Shown: in pieces, positions 6,202-7,754 of the stretch
Layout: every line of letters begins with the position of its first letter
Numbering within the stretch: the first letter of the stretch is position 1
Assembly (NCBI GenBank): GCA_024762485.1
Contig: JANTHH010000130.1
Location: 1-7,754 of the forward strand
Origin: Chromatiales bacterium
GTDB taxonomy: Bacteria; Pseudomonadota; Gammaproteobacteria; Chromatiales; Chromatiaceae
Length of the DNA stretch: 7,754 bases
Reading direction: 5' to 3'
Translations under genes and position numbers: made by a program
The notes under the pieces: model-generated
What the model was told of the DNA's origin: nothing
The model's database searches: none
The model's input: the letters and a program-made list of their open reading frames with translations, nothing else

Positions 6202-6259
6202 GCAGCGTTGTGGCGGCCAGACCGCCCCTGTCCCAATAAGCAGCACGCTGCCGGAGGAG
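6202..6259 (+). other. Potentially folded soxB leader next to the ribosome-binding site
   Basis: GCAGCGT (6202-6208) pairs with ACGCTGC (6245-6251), enclosing an inner stem GGCGG (6212-6216) with CCGCC (6222-6226). The outer stem ends two bases before a strong Shine-Dalgarno GGAGGAG (6253-6259), which lies 5 bases before the ATG at 6265. In this fold the ribosome-binding site stays open. No known riboswitch class is recognised. Confidence 0.3.
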
Positions 6260-6264
6260 AGAAG

Positions 6265-7754
6265 ATGTCGCTTTCACGTCGTGAGTTTGTCCGTCTTATG
6301 GGTCTGGCGGGTGCTGCCGGCCTGGTTCCCGGGTCTGCATTCGCCAACAGCAAACGCCCCTCGAACTTCTACGAGGTCCCCAAGTTCGGCAATGTGACCC
6401 TGATGCACATGACCGACTGCCACGCCCAGCTCAATCCCATCTACTTCCGTGAGCCAAACGTCAATCTCGGTATCGGCTATGCCTATGGCAAGGTGCCGCA
6501 CCTGGTGGGCAAGTCCCTGCTGGACCGTTTCGGTCTGCCCTCCGGTGGTCTCGAGGAATATGCCTACACCTATCTGAACTTCGAGGAGTCGGCGCGCAAG
6601 TACGGCAAGGTCGGTGGTTTTGCTCACCTGCGCACCCTGGTGAAGCAGATCCGCGACTCACGCGGCCCCGGCAACAGCCTGCTGCTGGACGGTGGCGATA
6701 CCTGGCAGGGCTCCGGCACCGCCTACTGGACCCGTGGCAAGGACATGGTCGGCGCCTGTAACCTGCTCGGCGTCGATGTCATGACGGGTCACTGGGAATT
6801 CACCTATCTCGACAATGAGGTGATCTCCAACGTCAAGGACTTCAAGGGCGACTTCGTGGCGCAGAACGTGCTGGTCAAGGAAGATGCCCTGTTCGATTAC
6901 AAGTTTGCCGACTTCGAAGGCTTCAACGAAGACGAGGGCCAGGCATTCAAGCCCTATACCATCAAGAATGTCGGCGGCGCACGCGTGGCCGTCATCGGCC
7001 AGGCCTTCCCCTATACCCCCATCGCCAACCCCCAGCGCTTCATCCCGGACTGGACCTTCGGCATCCAGGACGAGCACATGCAGGGCGTGGTCGACGATGT
7101 GCGAGAGAACGAGAAGCCCGATGTGGTGGTGGTGATCTCCCACAACGGCATGGACGTGGATCTGAAGATGGCCTCCCGCGTCAGCGGTATCGATGCCATC
7201 TTCGGCGGTCACACCCACGATGGCGTGCCTGGTGCGATCCCGGTCAAGAACAAGGGTGGCGTCACCCTGGTCACCAACGCCGGCTCCAATGGCAAGTTCC
7301 TCGGCGTCATGGACTTCGACGTCAAGAAGGGCAAGGTACGCGACTTCCGCTTCCGCCTGCTGCCGGTATTCTCCAACATGCTGGAGGCCGACAAGGAAAT
7401 GCAGGGCTATATCGATGGCGTGCGTGAGCCCTACAAGGATCAGTTGGAGGAGAAGCTCGCGGTCGCCGAGGAGACGCTCTATCGTCGCGGCAACTTCAAC
7501 GGCACTTTCGACCAGGTCATCTGCGACGCCCTGCGCGAAGTGAACGATGCCCAGATCTCGCTGTCCCCGGGCTTCCGCTGGGGCACCACCGTGATGCCCG
7601 GCCAGACCATCACCATGGACAACGTGATGGACCAGACCTGCATCACCTATCCCGAGACCTACCGTCGCGAGATGACAGGCAAGGACATCAAGGACATCCT
7701 CGAGGACGTCTGCGACAACCTGTTCAACAAGGACCCCTATTACCAGCAGGGTGG
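6265..7754 (+). CDS. soxB: Thiosulfohydrolase SoxB (3'-truncated by window)
   Basis: SoxB is the periplasmic di-manganese enzyme of the Sox thiosulfate-oxidation pathway; it hydrolyses the terminal sulfone of cysteine-bound sulfur on SoxYZ to release sulfate. The window shows 496 codons of a protein usually about 560-580 long, so the last ~70-80 are missing. A Tat signal opens it: SRREFVRLMG with Arg5-Arg6 and likely cleavage after SAFA (residue 27). The calcineurin-like phosphoesterase domain (about 43-370) has HMTDCHAQ (Asp51, His53), LLDGGDTWQG (Asp145), TGHWEFTY (His176), VISHNGMD (His293) and FGGHTHDG (His316, His318). The 5'-nucleotidase C-terminal domain starts near 405 and includes SLSPGFRWG and the ITMDNV segment. 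His176, where 5'-nucleotidases have Asn in GNHE, is a SoxB hallmark. A strong Shine-Dalgarno and the Tat motif fix the start. No other sox gene is visible; any partners lie beyond the window. Confidence 0.97.
   Translation, partial: MSLSRREFVRLMGLAGAAGLVPGSAFANSKRPSNFYEVPKFGNVTLMHMTDCHAQLNPIYFREPNVNLGIGYAYGKVPHLVGKSLLDRFGLPSGGLEEYAYTYLNFEESARKYGKVGGFAHLRTLVKQIRDSRGPGNSLLLDGGDTWQGSGTAYWTRGKDMVGACNLLGVDVMTGHWEFTYLDNEVISNVKDFKGDFVAQNVLVKEDALFDYKFADFEGFNEDEGQAFKPYTIKNVGGARVAVIGQAFPYTPIANPQRFIPDWTFGIQDEHMQGVVDDVRENEKPDVVVVISHNGMDVDLKMASRVSGIDAIFGGHTHDGVPGAIPVKNKGGVTLVTNAGSNGKFLGVMDFDVKKGKVRDFRFRLLPVFSNMLEADKEMQGYIDGVREPYKDQLEEKLAVAEETLYRRGNFNGTFDQVICDALREVNDAQISLSPGFRWGTTVMPGQTITMDNVMDQTCITYPETYRREMTGKDIKDILEDVCDNLFNKDPYYQQG

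Larger units (their letters stand above)
6051..6264 (+). other. Intergenic region between msrQ and soxB
   Basis: These 214 bases contain no credible gene. The first part has only a weak five-base stem (AGGCC 6051-6055 with GGCCT 6063-6067) and no T run, so no clear terminator for msrPQ is visible. An eight-base palindrome GTGATCAC lies at 6107-6114. The composition becomes AT-rich from about 6138, where the soxB promoter is called, and the remaining ~80 bases form the soxB leader. Confidence 0.7.

Noticed and set aside
6658..7218. Minus-strand open frame opposite soxB with His/Asp/Val-rich product
   Set aside because: It mirrors the wobble pattern of soxB codons, lies wholly inside the SoxB metal-binding domain, and shows no signature of its own.

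Overview
The window is GC-rich, gap-poor chromosomal DNA with every recognisable gene on the + strand. The gene content points to a gammaproteobacterial sulfur oxidiser. PurL is of the long single-chain type and its end closely resembles enterobacterial PurL. It is followed by a YdbH-type envelope protein, lipoproteins, a Tat-exported molybdoenzyme with its haem-membrane partner (MsrPQ), and soxB of the thiosulfate-oxidising Sox pathway. The lineage is inferred from this content; no 16S or other marker is present.

Layout. Positions 1-717 are the 3' end of purL (glutaminase domain). An AsmA-like/YdbH-family protein follows, starting most likely at 705 inside the purL end. It is followed after 19 bp by a lipoprotein with a YnbE-like head and a YdbL/DUF1318 tail (2821-3456). 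These two look like one transcription unit for an envelope-spanning system that in E. coli is built from YdbH, YnbE and YdbL. A hairpin-rich gap leads to an OmpA-like lipoprotein (3580-4275), closed by a strong 17-bp-stem terminator (4290-4332). Next come msrP (4464-5423) and msrQ (5427-6050), 3 bp apart, the periplasmic methionine sulfoxide reductase system. A 214-bp gap holds a good sigma70-type promoter (TATAAT at 6171) and a potentially folded leader in front of soxB, which runs off the window end after 496 codons.

Functional theme. Apart from purL, every gene acts in the envelope: lipid transport between membranes, outer membrane-peptidoglycan anchoring, repair of oxidised periplasmic proteins, and periplasmic thiosulfate oxidation. 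MsrP and SoxB both carry twin-arginine signals.

The most unusual signal is a textbook intrinsic terminator (734-757, U-tract to 760) placed just after purL but inside the signal-peptide codons of the ydbH-like gene. This suggests that translation of the overlapping start could control read-through. I see no mobile element, CRISPR array, tRNA or rRNA, and no wholly unfamiliar protein system.
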